Both the position numbers and the translations under genes were made by a program. DNA of 64,000 nucleotides. It comes from Haloarcula taiwanensis. GTDB taxonomy: Archaea > Halobacteriota > Halobacteria > Halobacteriales > Haloarculaceae. Each line of letters starts with the position of its first letter. Position 1 is the first letter of the stretch. Under the pieces are notes generated by a model. It saw nothing but the letters and a program-made list of their open reading frames with translations. It searched no databases and had not been told where the DNA came from. The DNA lies in the NCBI GenBank assembly GCA_002844335.1, contig CP019155.1, positions 248,001-312,000 of the forward strand, read 5' to 3'. Below are positions 8,990 to 18,020 of this stretch, in pieces.

Positions 8990-10024
8990 ATGAGCGCCAA
9001 TCAGGTCTTCGAGAGAGGCGACCGTGTCGGTCTCTACTTACAGGACAAACACTCGCTAGAAGAGAACGTGGAACTCGTGCAGTACGCAGAAGAGCAGGGC
9101 ATCGACGAGATCTGGCAAGCAGAATCGCGACTCGCACGCGACGCCGTGTCCCCACTCGGGGCGTACGCTGCGGTCACCGACGACATCAAACTCGGGACCG
9201 GTGTCATCAACAACTGGACGCGCAACACGGCGCTGATAGCGCAGTCGATGAGCACGCTGGAGGAACTCGCCGGCCCGGACCGCATCATGTGCGGTATCGG
9301 GGCCTGGTGGGATCCGCTGGCCGAGAAGGTCGGCATCGACCGCAGCGGCGCACTGCGGGCGATGCGGGAATGCGTCGAGGTGACGCAAGACCTGCTCGAC
9401 ATGGAGAACGTCACCTACGACGGCGAGTTCGTCCAGATGCGCGACGTGGAACTGGACGTCGTTCACGGCGACGACGGGCCACGCACCGTGCCCGTCTACG
9501 TCGGCGGGACCGGGTTCAAGATGCTGGAACTCACCGGTCACTTCGCTGACGGCGCGCTGTTGAACTACCTCGTCAGCCCCGAGTACAACGAGAAGGCCCT
9601 CGACGCCCTAGAGACCGGTGCCGAGCGCGGCGGCCGGACGCTGGAGGACATCGACCGGCCACAGCTGGTCGTCTGCTCGATGGACCACGACGAGGAGACG
9701 GCCCTGGACAACGCCCGCGAACTCATCACGCAGTACCTCGGGCAACAGCCCCACATCATGAAAGCGAGCGGCGTCAGCCAGGACCTCATCGACGAGGTGG
9801 GCGAGACCATCGGCGGGTGGCCGGCCGACCACGAAGACATCCAGGAGGGGATGCACCTCATCCCGGACGACGTGGTCCACAAGCTCACCGCCAGCGGGAC
9901 GCCCGAACAGTGCCGCGAGAAGGTCCGCGAGTACGCCGAGACCGGCTGTCAGTGTCCGATTCTCTACCCGCTTGGCGACGACCGGCGGCTGCTGATAGAC
10001 GAGTTCGCCGACGGCTACCTGTAG
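8990..10024 (+). CDS. LLM-class (F420-dependent type) oxidoreductase
   Basis: A 344-residue luciferase-like monooxygenase-fold protein resembling methylene-tetrahydromethanopterin reductase and haloarchaeal F420-dependent oxidoreductases. Supporting segments are VQYAEEQGIDEIWQAES, LGTGVINNWTRN and CGIGAWWDPLAEKVG. The ATG at 8990 is chosen because a TATA-like ctatttatcc lies about 27 bp upstream, fitting a leaderless mRNA; an in-frame ATG further upstream would overlap that box. The substrate is unknown. Its place between a nucleobase importer and a purine permease may indicate a reductive or oxidative step on a heterocycle, which is inference. Confidence 0.85.
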   Translation: MSANQVFERGDRVGLYLQDKHSLEENVELVQYAEEQGIDEIWQAESRLARDAVSPLGAYAAVTDDIKLGTGVINNWTRNTALIAQSMSTLEELAGPDRIMCGIGAWWDPLAEKVGIDRSGALRAMRECVEVTQDLLDMENVTYDGEFVQMRDVELDVVHGDDGPRTVPVYVGGTGFKMLELTGHFADGALLNYLVSPEYNEKALDALETGAERGGRTLEDIDRPQLVVCSMDHDEETALDNARELITQYLGQQPHIMKASGVSQDLIDEVGETIGGWPADHEDIQEGMHLIPDDVVHKLTASGTPEQCREKVREYAETGCQCPILYPLGDDRRLLIDEFADGYL

Positions 10025-10026
10025 GC

Positions 10027-11430
10027 TCAGTCGTCGACCGGCGGCGCGCCGGTCCCCGGGTCAGCCTGACTCGGCTCCAGCCCGGCGGTGTACTCGGTCG
10101 GCCCCGTCCCGACGCTCCCACCCGGGAACACGATGTTGAGAACGAGGGCAGCCATCCCGCCGGTGACGAGCGCGGACCCGAACAGCGTCTGGACCTCCGA
10201 CGGGAAGTTCTGGAGGATTTCGGGGCGGAACGCGACCCCAAGGCCCAGCGCCATCGACATTGCGAGGATAGTCGAGTTACGATGGTCGAGTTCGACATTT
10301 TGGGTGATGAGGCGCGCTCCCGAGGAGAATATCATCGCAAACAGAATAAGTGCGCCGCCGCCCAGCACTGCGTCAGGCATCGCCGAAACGACCGCGCCGA
10401 CCTTCGGGACAAACCCGAGTGCCAGGAGCACAACGCCCCCGATGCCGGCGACGTAGCGGCTTGCGACGCCGGTGAAATTCACCAGGCCGACGTTCTGCGA
10501 GAACGACGTGTTCGGGAGTGCGTTGAACACTGCGCCGAAAACGCTCATCACGCCGTCGGCGACGAGGCCGCCCCGGATTTCCTCACGGGTGGCGTCCCGC
10601 CCGGTAGCCGACACCGTCCCCGAGATGTCGCCGATTGTCTCCATGCCGGTGATGATGTAGAGGAACGCCACGGTGACGACGGCGCTTGGCTCGAAGGCGA
10701 GTCCGTACTTGAGCGGGACCGGGACCGTCACCCACCCGGCGGCGGCGACGGCCGAGAGGTCGACCACGCCCAGCGCGAGCGCAACAGCGTACCCAACGAT
10801 GATGCCCACGAACACGCTGATGACGCGGAGAAACCCCTCGAAGAACTGGTTTAGCCCGACCGTGACAATCAGAACGAGCCCCGCCAGGCCGAGGTTCACG
10901 AAGGAACCGTATCCCTCAGCTGACGGGCCGGCCGACGCGCCCGCGGCGTAGTTCATTCCCGTGGGGATAAGCGTCAGTCCAATGAGCATCACGACGATGC
11001 CGGTGACCAGCGGCGGGAAAAACCGCCTGAACCGGTCGAACGAAACGCCCATGATGATTTCGACCGGCGCAGCAAGCAGCGACGCGCCGAAGACGGCGGC
11101 GAGACCGAACTGGTTCCCAATGCCGATGAGCGGGCCGAGAAACGCGAAACTGGTTCCCATGACCACCGGAAGCCGCGCGCCGACGGGGCCGACCGGGTAC
11201 GCCTGAACAATAGTTGCGATGCCGGCGACGATAAGCGCCATCTGGACGAGAAACGTCGTCTCCCCTGTAACGGAGCCGACGGCCCCGGCGAGGATGAGCG
11301 GGGGCGCGACGTTGCCCAGAAACATCGCAAGCACGTGCTGGATGCCGAGCGGGATTGCCTTCCCTAACGGCGGTTTATCCTCGATATCGTACAGTACGAC
11401 TGACTGCCGTTCTCCCTCCGGACCGCTCAT
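10027..11430 (-). CDS. NCS2 xanthine/uracil permease
   Basis: A nucleobase:cation symporter-2 of about 467 residues with a dozen or more hydrophobic segments. Diagnostic stretches are GIQHVLAMFLGNVAPPL in the first membrane span and PNTSFSQNVGLVNFTGVASR, the family motif near the substrate site. The likely start is the ATG read from 11430 (MSGPEGERQ), downstream of a possible start at 11460. It probably imports xanthine, urate or uracil and fits the surrounding purine/hydantoin degradation genes. The gene converges with the LLM oxidoreductase with two bases between stops. Confidence 0.9.
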   Translation of the reverse strand: MSGPEGERQSVVLYDIEDKPPLGKAIPLGIQHVLAMFLGNVAPPLILAGAVGSVTGETTFLVQMALIVAGIATIVQAYPVGPVGARLPVVMGTSFAFLGPLIGIGNQFGLAAVFGASLLAAPVEIIMGVSFDRFRRFFPPLVTGIVVMLIGLTLIPTGMNYAAGASAGPSAEGYGSFVNLGLAGLVLIVTVGLNQFFEGFLRVISVFVGIIVGYAVALALGVVDLSAVAAAGWVTVPVPLKYGLAFEPSAVVTVAFLYIITGMETIGDISGTVSATGRDATREEIRGGLVADGVMSVFGAVFNALPNTSFSQNVGLVNFTGVASRYVAGIGGVVLLALGFVPKVGAVVSAMPDAVLGGGALILFAMIFSSGARLITQNVELDHRNSTILAMSMALGLGVAFRPEILQNFPSEVQTLFGSALVTGGMAALVLNIVFPGGSVGTGPTEYTAGLEPSQADPGTGAPPVDD

Positions 11431-11546
11431 AGGACGCCATCCAGCCGCCTGTCTTTTCAATCCACCTACTAGAATCCTTATACCAATATATGTGTTTAAC
11501 TTTACCCGGGATACCTATTCGTATGTCTCGCGAACAGGTGATATTT

Positions 11547-11560
11547 GTCGCATATGCGAC
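11547..11560. promoter_or_regulatory. 14-bp perfect palindrome upstream of the NCS2 permease
   Basis: GTCGCATATGCGAC is a perfect palindrome in the 231-bp gap between the permease start and the end of the threonine-synthase-like gene. A TATA-like ggtataagg for the permease lies nearer its start (about 11475-11483, minus strand), so the palindrome would be an upstream operator. It could also be chance. Confidence 0.3.
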
Positions 11561-11661
11561 CTGCTTCAGTTTCGAACTGCAACTGCTTGGCTTGCCAGTG
11601 TGTCGAGTCTGATTGTAAAACGACAGCGTGCTGGTCAGTGTTGGGGCAACCGTCGATAGCG

Positions 11662-12915
11662 TCAGTCGTCGGCCGCGGCTTCATCGGCCGTGCCGTACAG
11701 GCCTTCGACCTCCGCGATTTCGGGGTCGATTCGGTCTACTCCACCGGTCGCCTTCTCGGCGCTTTTCGTGTCCTTCAGGCCGAAACCAGTGGACACTACG
11801 ACGACGGTTTCATCCTGTTCGATGATACCCCGGTCGAGTGCCGTCTGGACGCCGGCAATTGGCGCTGCTCCCGCCGGCTCGGAATAGATCCCTTCGGTGC
11901 TGCCAAGTAACGTTTCGGCCTCTAGAATCTCCTCATCGGAGACCAGCACGCTCGTTCCGCCGCTCTGTTCCAGCGCGCGGCAGGCTTTGATGGTGTTCCG
12001 CGGCCGTCCGACCGCGATTGAATCGGCCAGCGTTTCGGCGATTTCGTCGATGTTCCCGTGATCGTGGAAGGCGTCGTGGATGGCTGACGCCCCCTCAGCC
12101 TGGACGCCAAGCATCTTCGGATGGTCGTCGACGTAGCCGAGGTCGTAGAACTCCTTGAACCCCTTCCAGGCTCCGGCTATCGTGCAGCCGTCTCCCATCG
12201 AGAACACGACCCAGTCCGGGACGTGCCCGCGAGCGACGGACTGGTCGGCGAGTTCGTGGCCGACGGTGCGCTTGCCCTCGACCTGAAACGGATTGATCGC
12301 CGCATTGCGGTTGTACCAGCCGTACTTCTCGGTGACCTCGACGCTGAGGTCGTAGGCTTCGTCGTAGCTGCCGTTGACAGCGAGTACGTCCGCACCGTAG
12401 ACGAGCGGCTGTGCGAGCTTTCCTGTCGGAGCGTCACCGGGAACGAAAATACGGCAGTCCATCCCCCCGCGGGCGGCGTAGCCCGACAGCGACGCGGCGG
12501 CGTTCCCGGTCGAGGCACAGGTGATGATGTCCCGACCGGCGTGTTTGGCTTTCGTGACAGCGATAGCGCTGGCACGGTCCTTGAAGCAGCCGGTTGGATT
12601 CCGCCCGTCGTCTTTGACAAGCGTCTCGACGCCTAGCGCGTCGCTGAGGTTCGGCGCGTCGAAGAGGTCTGTCCCGCCCTCGTTGAGCGTCACGATATCG
12701 GCGTCCGCTGCGACTGGCAGGAAGGCCTCGTATTTCCACTGGCTCGGTATCGGTCCGCCGAGGTCACCGTCGAACGCGTCGTCAATCGCATCGTAGTCGT
12801 ACGTTACTTCAAGTATCCCCTTCACGCCCTCGTGTTCGGGACAGGTGTAGATGATCTGGTTCGGGTCGTACTCCGCCCCACAGAGTGTACACTCGAGGGT
12901 TGTGACTTGCGTCAT
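11662..12915 (-). CDS. Threonine synthase-like PLP enzyme
   Basis: A fold-type II pyridoxal-phosphate enzyme of about 417 residues. The N-terminus carries a zinc-ribbon-like stretch (CTLCGAEY...YTCPEHEG). The PLP lysine is K112 in NPTGCFKDRAS, and CASTGNAAASLSGYAAR is the substrate/cofactor loop. Threonine synthase proper usually has NPTGSFKDR, so Ser is replaced by Cys here. It may make threonine from phosphohomoserine or be a paralogue acting as an ammonia-lyase. Its position among hydantoinase-, SsnA- and purine-permease-like genes makes the second reading worth keeping. The ATG at 12915 was preferred; 12921 is also possible. Confidence 0.8.
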   Translation of the reverse strand: MTQVTTLECTLCGAEYDPNQIIYTCPEHEGVKGILEVTYDYDAIDDAFDGDLGGPIPSQWKYEAFLPVAADADIVTLNEGGTDLFDAPNLSDALGVETLVKDDGRNPTGCFKDRASAIAVTKAKHAGRDIITCASTGNAAASLSGYAARGGMDCRIFVPGDAPTGKLAQPLVYGADVLAVNGSYDEAYDLSVEVTEKYGWYNRNAAINPFQVEGKRTVGHELADQSVARGHVPDWVVFSMGDGCTIAGAWKGFKEFYDLGYVDDHPKMLGVQAEGASAIHDAFHDHGNIDEIAETLADSIAVGRPRNTIKACRALEQSGGTSVLVSDEEILEAETLLGSTEGIYSEPAGAAPIAGVQTALDRGIIEQDETVVVVSTGFGLKDTKSAEKATGGVDRIDPEIAEVEGLYGTADEAAADD

Positions 12916-13079
12916 GCCCATACCACATCCTGAGTACAACCGGGCATAAAACCGTACTGTGGCTCCAACTCGATTGTGAGGCGAATCGCCTCTGTCGTGA
13001 CTGGCACACCATCACACATAGCTCACACACCACACATCAATGCGTGACTCGCTTGTCATATCAGACGATGATACCACTG

Positions 13080-14423
13080 TTACAGCGGGCGGTCCAGGAA
13101 CTGCCCACGACCCGCCGTTGAGTGGACCTTGTGATCCGTTGCGACAACCTCACCGCCGGCAATGACTGTGTCCACACGCGCGTTCCAGTGCTGTCCTTCG
13201 TATGGCGTCCAGTCTCCCACGAACGTTTGGTCGTCGGCAGTGACCTCGTACTCTTCAGTCCGAATGAGTACCACGTCCGCATCTGTTCCGGCCTGTAGCG
13301 AGCCTTTTTTCGGATAGATCCCAGCGCTCCGGGCCGGTGCCGCACACACGAGTTCGCGGAGCCGCGGCCAAGATATCCGGCCTTCGTGGACGCCGCCGCT
13401 GACGAGGAACTCGACCATCGTCTCGACGCCCGGGAGCCCGGCGTAGGGCTCCCAGATATCCTCCCAGCCGGCTTCGCGCGTCTCGCGGTAGGTCGGGAAG
13501 TGATCCGTGCCGATGATGTCGATTGTCCCGTCCTGTACTGCATCCCAGAGCCGCTCCCGCTGGGTGTCGGATTTGAGGCTGGGATTGACCTTCAGGAACG
13601 GTCCCCTGTCGGCAACGTCATCTTTCGAGAAGGCTAGATACTGTGGACAGGTTTCGAGCGTAACTGGAACGTTGGCTCGTGATTTGAAGCGCCCGGCTTC
13701 GCGCGCACCGCTCCCACTTGAGATGTGGACGACGTGTAGCGGACAGTCGGCGTATTCTGCGAAATAGCCCGCCCGAGAGATCGCGTCAAGTTCGGCCTCC
13801 AGCGGTCGTGAGTCCATGTACACGTCGGGTTCGTCGCCGTCGATAGTCGACCGTGCGTCGTCGAGCAGTCCTTGCGTCTCGCAGTGAACACGAACTGTTC
13901 CCCCGGCATCGCCGACACGCCGCATGAGCCGGGCGATGGTTTCGTCGTCAGCCAGATACGGGTCAGCGGTAAATGTCTTGAAATCTGCTGTTCCGGCGTC
14001 CATGATGCCGGTCACGTCGATTTCAGGGTCTTGCACGTTGCCCGCAACGAGGCCGAAATCGACGTGGGCCAGCGCGGAGCACGTCTCTGCTTTCTCCTGC
14101 AGTGCATCTGGGGTTGTGATCGGGGTCTGTGTCGGTAACTCGATGACCGTCGTCACTCCACCGGCGACCGCACTCGCGGTCTGTGACGCGAAGTCGATCC
14201 CGTCCGGAAACAGCTCGTCGTCGTGCATATGCGTGTGTACGTCGATAGCGCCCGGAAGCGCGACCATGCCGTCAGCGTCGATGACAGCATCCGGGTCACT
14301 GGGGGCTGGGACCGACGACACGGGACCGGCAGCGTCTATCGTCCCGTCGGATATCGTGATTTCACCGCTCCGGACGCCCGACGCCGTTACCACCTGTGCA
14401 TCTTTGATGTGAATGTCTGTCAT
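13080..14423 (-). CDS. Allantoinase / dihydropyrimidinase-like cyclic amidohydrolase
   Basis: A 447-residue member of the dihydroorotase/allantoinase/hydantoinase family, which opens cyclic ureides. It shows the metal HxH in DVHTHMHDD (H63, H65), a likely carboxylated lysine K149 in DFKTFTAD, later ligand motifs VHCET and HVVHIS, and ETCPQYL and GTDHFP near the active site. ETCPQYLAFS is typical of hydantoinases and allantoinases rather than the pyrimidine-synthesis dihydroorotase. The start MTDIHIK at 14423 was chosen over 14474, whose extra residues do not look like a domain. It is divergent from the SsnA-like gene. The likely product would feed the M20 amidohydrolase at 1-414. Confidence 0.85.
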   Translation of the reverse strand: MTDIHIKDAQVVTASGVRSGEITISDGTIDAAGPVSSVPAPSDPDAVIDADGMVALPGAIDVHTHMHDDELFPDGIDFASQTASAVAGGVTTVIELPTQTPITTPDALQEKAETCSALAHVDFGLVAGNVQDPEIDVTGIMDAGTADFKTFTADPYLADDETIARLMRRVGDAGGTVRVHCETQGLLDDARSTIDGDEPDVYMDSRPLEAELDAISRAGYFAEYADCPLHVVHISSGSGAREAGRFKSRANVPVTLETCPQYLAFSKDDVADRGPFLKVNPSLKSDTQRERLWDAVQDGTIDIIGTDHFPTYRETREAGWEDIWEPYAGLPGVETMVEFLVSGGVHEGRISWPRLRELVCAAPARSAGIYPKKGSLQAGTDADVVLIRTEEYEVTADDQTFVGDWTPYEGQHWNARVDTVIAGGEVVATDHKVHSTAGRGQFLDRPL

Positions 14424-14565
14424 GCTGTAACAGCCCGGGCGAATGACGAAAACAGTTGGTGTGTGAGACGCCACATCCGTCGCACACGCTTGTTGTGCTA
14501 CGGTGGCTGCTAAGGCTGTTCTGGGGCGGAGTAGCTTTTAGTCGATTGACGGTTACCGCCAACCT

Positions 14566-15864
14566 GTGATACTGAACGCAGGGACGCTCATCACCATGGA
14601 CGATGCGCGCACGGTCCGGTCGGAGGCACACGTCGTTGTCGAGGACGGTGACATCGTCGCTATCGAGGACGGCTACGCGTCGGGGGCCGACGTGATCGAC
14701 GCCACTGACGAAGTCGTCATCCCGGGACTGGTGAACTGCCATACTCATATGTACGCGCTCCCGATTCGCGGCGCGCCCCTCGCTGCGTCACCTGAGAGCT
14801 TTTACGAAGCGCTTGTCGACATCTGGTGGAACGTCGACGAGGCGTTTACCGAACGTGGCGCTCGCCTGTCCGCACTGGGTTCCTGCGCCGAAATGCTGCA
14901 GAGCGGCGTCACTACCTTCTGTGACAACTACTCTGGGCCGAACACGCTGCCGGGCGGTCTCGATGCCGTTGCCGAGGGGGTGTCACAGACGCCGATCCGC
15001 GGGATGATTTCCTTCGAGACGACAGCCCGTAGCTCCGAGGCCCAGGCCAGAGACGGAATCGCGGAGAATACGCGATTCATCGACGAAGCGGAAGACCGGT
15101 ACGACTCCGTGTCTGGCCACTACTGCCTCCACACGCTGTTCACCAACACCGAAGACATCGTGAGAGAGTGTGTCGACAGGGCCACCGACGACGACCGCCC
15201 TATCCAGATACATCTCGAAGAGGGGCTGGTCGACGTTCACGAATCTATTGCCGACTACGGCAAACGACCGGTACCAGCGTTAGAAGACATGGGCTTTTTT
15301 GACGCCGAAGTCATCGCCGCCCACTGCGTCCATTCTACCGAGTCCGAAATCGAAATCCTCGCAGAAAACGACGTGAGCGTCGCTCACAACCCCTATTCTA
15401 ACATCAACAACGCTGTCGGTATCGCCGATGTCGAAACGATGCAAGCCCACGAGCTGACAATCGGACTCGGTGACGACGGGTGGGATCCGGATATGTTCGA
15501 GACCATGCGTTCGGCCGTCGGCATACACAAACTCAAGCAGCGCAACCCGAGCGGCTTCGACATGGCGACCGCGCTCGAATGGGCGACAATCGGCAGTGCG
15601 GCGGTGCTGGGGATGGACGACGCTGTCGGCAGTATCGAGGTCGGCAAATGCGGTGATTTCGTCACGCTGGATCTGGGTCCGAACCCTGTGTTGGACGAAA
15701 GTGCTCCCTACTACGTTGTCAGCGCCGCAAGCCGTGGGGATGTGACCCGGACGATTATCGACGGGGTACCTGTGTACGACCAGAACTCAGGCGTCGCTGG
15801 TGTCGACGATTCGGACATGACCGCCGTCGGCGATGCGAGTGCCGAACTCTGGGAACGGTTATAA
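14566..15864 (+). CDS. SsnA-like metal-dependent aminohydrolase
   Basis: A 432-residue amidohydrolase related to guanine deaminase, chlorohydrolase/MTA deaminase and SsnA. Metal ligands are visible in NCHTHM (H59, H61), QIHLEE, AAHCVH and LGDDGWDPD. The stretch HTHMYALPIRG...DIWWNVDEAFTERG is reminiscent of SsnA, a member of the bacterial purine-catabolic yge/ssnA cluster. Translation starts at a GTG; a TATA-like tagctttta about 27 bp upstream suggests a leaderless mRNA. It probably removes an amino group from a purine or pterin-like ring; guanine deaminase activity is an alternative. Confidence 0.82.
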   Translation: MILNAGTLITMDDARTVRSEAHVVVEDGDIVAIEDGYASGADVIDATDEVVIPGLVNCHTHMYALPIRGAPLAASPESFYEALVDIWWNVDEAFTERGARLSALGSCAEMLQSGVTTFCDNYSGPNTLPGGLDAVAEGVSQTPIRGMISFETTARSSEAQARDGIAENTRFIDEAEDRYDSVSGHYCLHTLFTNTEDIVRECVDRATDDDRPIQIHLEEGLVDVHESIADYGKRPVPALEDMGFFDAEVIAAHCVHSTESEIEILAENDVSVAHNPYSNINNAVGIADVETMQAHELTIGLGDDGWDPDMFETMRSAVGIHKLKQRNPSGFDMATALEWATIGSAAVLGMDDAVGSIEVGKCGDFVTLDLGPNPVLDESAPYYVVSAASRGDVTRTIIDGVPVYDQNSGVAGVDDSDMTAVGDASAELWERL

Positions 15865-16167
15865 CCACGTTGTCGGACCGGTGTAGTTCACATCTGTTGT
15901 CATTTGACCCAATTCAATAACACCCTAAGTGTGTAAATTTAGTCCGCTGATCCCTCCTGAAGGACCCTCTCCGACAGCGCACATATTTACACCCTGAGGG
16001 TGTATATCAATGGTTGGGATTCTGATTCCACCGCCAATGTGCACATTCTGTACACACGGGATTTCCACTCTAGCGTAGATGAGGGGCCAAATTTGTCTAC
16101 CCAGTATATTGTAGCAAATGTTTCTGGTTCCCATATGTAATAGTGGGGCTGTGTGCGTGAGTGGCAT
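15865..16167. promoter_or_regulatory. Intergenic region with two related imperfect/perfect palindromes
   Basis: No gene was found in this 303-bp gap. Two related symmetric elements stand out: ACACCCTAAGTGTGT (about 15919-15933) and TACACCCTGAGGGTGTA (15988-16004, arms of 8 bp around one central base). Both carry an ACACCCT half followed by a GTGT half. They lie 70 bp apart, roughly seven helical turns, upstream of the hypothetical gene at 16168. They are candidate binding sites of a regulator that may be one of the two following genes; this is inference. Confidence 0.45.
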
Positions 16168-17088
16168 ATGGTAGTTAGTGACGCCTTTGAGACTTTCACG
16201 CAGGTACTCGAATGCCTCGACTCGTCTGACACTGAGGTCAAGTCGGTCTCAGTGAAGGGTCAGACGACCGCGGATAACGATGAAATCAGCGCCGACCTGA
16301 CGCTCGCAACGCCGGTATTCGGTGGACTCTCGATTCACGATGACGTATCCGTTGACGCGGAGGAGTTCGATGTAACTGATAAACGGATTGAGATTGACGT
16401 GACTGTTACCGTCCCCGTCGGAACCGACATACCGGTTCCATCAGAGGGGGAGAATGACACGTCCAACGAACTGGCGGACACCCTCTCGCAGTCGGACTCC
16501 GTGCCAGCATACAAAGACCCCGAGGCACTCCGGGCGGCCTACGACGCCTGCGATACGTTCCCGGAGATGACCGAGGCGCTTGACGCCGATGTGACCTCCG
16601 AAACGGTCCGTCGGTACATGGTAGAGTACGATATCCATGACCCGACTGACACGACGCCACAGGCAGGCGGACTCACCCTCGCAGACGTGCAAGATGATTC
16701 CGATACCGATTCTGATCCGTCTGGTGGCTCAGACCCTTCTGACGACAGGCCGAGCGACACCAGTCAAGCCGAAAGTTCGGACGGACTGGGAGCCAGATCT
16801 GTCGCTGAGTTGCTCGCTGAGGCGGACTCGCAGGACAGCGACGACAATCTCGTCGCCGATGGACTCGGTATCTCTCGGGACGTCACCGTGGCTGAGCTCG
16901 CACAGACCGTTACACAGGCCACTTCGCTGGACGAGGTAACCCAGCGTCTTGAGTTGAGCCAGACGCACGCACGGAGGTTACTGTCGGAGCTTGATCTCCT
17001 TGACCTCGTCACTCATCGGCTCGCTGCCAATCAGATCCGTGTCTCGAACGCCGAAATCAAGCGCCGTATCACTGCCACCAGTCAGTAA
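16168..17088 (+). CDS. Haloarchaeal hypothetical with HTH-like segments
   Basis: An acidic protein of about 306 residues that I cannot assign to a named family. Residues 1-95 form a beta-rich domain (VKSVSVKGQ, ISADLTLATPVFGGLS, KRIEIDVTVTVPVG). A helix-turn-helix-like segment follows (FPEMTEALDADVTSETVRRYMVEYDI), then a Ser/Asp-rich linker. The C-terminal helical region (VAELAQTVTQATSLDEVTQRLELSQTHARRLLSELDLLD) again looks like a winged or simple HTH. The start at 16168 was preferred because the five residues before it are not conserved-looking. It is followed by another hypothetical in the same direction, and paired palindromes lie upstream. Confidence 0.7.
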   Translation: MVVSDAFETFTQVLECLDSSDTEVKSVSVKGQTTADNDEISADLTLATPVFGGLSIHDDVSVDAEEFDVTDKRIEIDVTVTVPVGTDIPVPSEGENDTSNELADTLSQSDSVPAYKDPEALRAAYDACDTFPEMTEALDADVTSETVRRYMVEYDIHDPTDTTPQAGGLTLADVQDDSDTDSDPSGGSDPSDDRPSDTSQAESSDGLGARSVAELLAEADSQDSDDNLVADGLGISRDVTVAELAQTVTQATSLDEVTQRLELSQTHARRLLSELDLLDLVTHRLAANQIRVSNAEIKRRITATSQ

Positions 17089-17171
17089 CGACCCTCTCGG
17101 TGGTCGCTCGGAGGATTAACCTTCATTATAAAAGGAAAATGTTTTTGCAGTCTGGTCTGGATGTGTGATAA

Positions 17172-18020
17172 ATGGCAACTATCCGCGTACGCGACTGGAC
17201 GAAAGAACAGATAGAGAAAATACGTGATACAGAGTCGCACTCCTCGCATGACTCGGTTATCAAGTCGCTACTGAAAGACCGGAAGCTGGCCAAGTACGCG
17301 GACGATGCCGCAGAGCCCGTTCCGGAGTCGCAATCCGAGACCCGGATGACAGACCCCGACACTACCTTCGATGATCTGACCGTGCTCGGCGAACTCTCCG
17401 GTGCGGACAACGGGGTCTTGTTTCTCTGGTGTCCCAGTTGCGGGAACGAACTGGCGCACTTGACTGCTGATAACCCGCTCGGCCTGTCCGTGTTCGAGAT
17501 CGAATGCCAGCGCTGTCTCACCCATCTTGACAGACACGCCATCGTTGCCATCGAGATCGGCTATCCGATTGAGCAGAAACTGGTCGAAGACTGTCTGCAA
17601 GACGACCTCAAGGAATGCGTCGTCGACTACTGGGACCGGACACTTGAATCGGCCACTGTCGGTGCGCTTGACGACGATCTCGACCCGGCACATCTCGTCT
17701 GGCAGTTCGACCAGTATCTTCGGCAGTTTTCGTGGGAATGGCCGGCGGATGTCCCTGTTGTCGGCTTTGCCACGGGCGAAACCTACCGCAACTCCGTCAC
17801 CGGCGAGCATCTCGAAGTCATCGAACCAGTCTCGGAGAACCGGAATGCGATGGATTCGTTCAAGATACGGCGGTACGCCGGTGACCCAGAAACCCACGCC
17901 GGTGAAACAGAAATTCTCGACAGCACCACTGTCGTCGACCACATTGTTAGTCGCCGATTGCTGATGGAAGCGCGTGCTGATTCGGCTTCACTGCCCGAGT
18001 CGTCCGAACCGACAACGTGA
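17172..18020 (+). CDS. Haloarchaeal hypothetical with zinc-ribbon-like cysteines
   Basis: A 282-residue acidic protein of unknown function. The N-terminal 45 residues (ATIRVRDWTKEQIEKIRD...VIKSLLKDRKLAKY) resemble a ribbon-helix-helix DNA-binding unit. Residues near 90-120 contain paired cysteines (LWCPSCGNE and IECQRCLTH) that could bind zinc. The remainder has no recognised motif. A TATA-like cattataaaagg lies at about 17123-17134, so it probably has its own promoter with a leader of roughly 20 nt. It may work with the preceding HTH-like gene. Confidence 0.7.
   Translation: MATIRVRDWTKEQIEKIRDTESHSSHDSVIKSLLKDRKLAKYADDAAEPVPESQSETRMTDPDTTFDDLTVLGELSGADNGVLFLWCPSCGNELAHLTADNPLGLSVFEIECQRCLTHLDRHAIVAIEIGYPIEQKLVEDCLQDDLKECVVDYWDRTLESATVGALDDDLDPAHLVWQFDQYLRQFSWEWPADVPVVGFATGETYRNSVTGEHLEVIEPVSENRNAMDSFKIRRYAGDPETHAGETEILDSTTVVDHIVSRRLLMEARADSASLPESSEPTT

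Noticed and set aside
15925-16241. Short minus-strand frames in the gap before 16168
   Set aside because: They are not acidic, have no motifs, and run across the palindromic regulatory elements.
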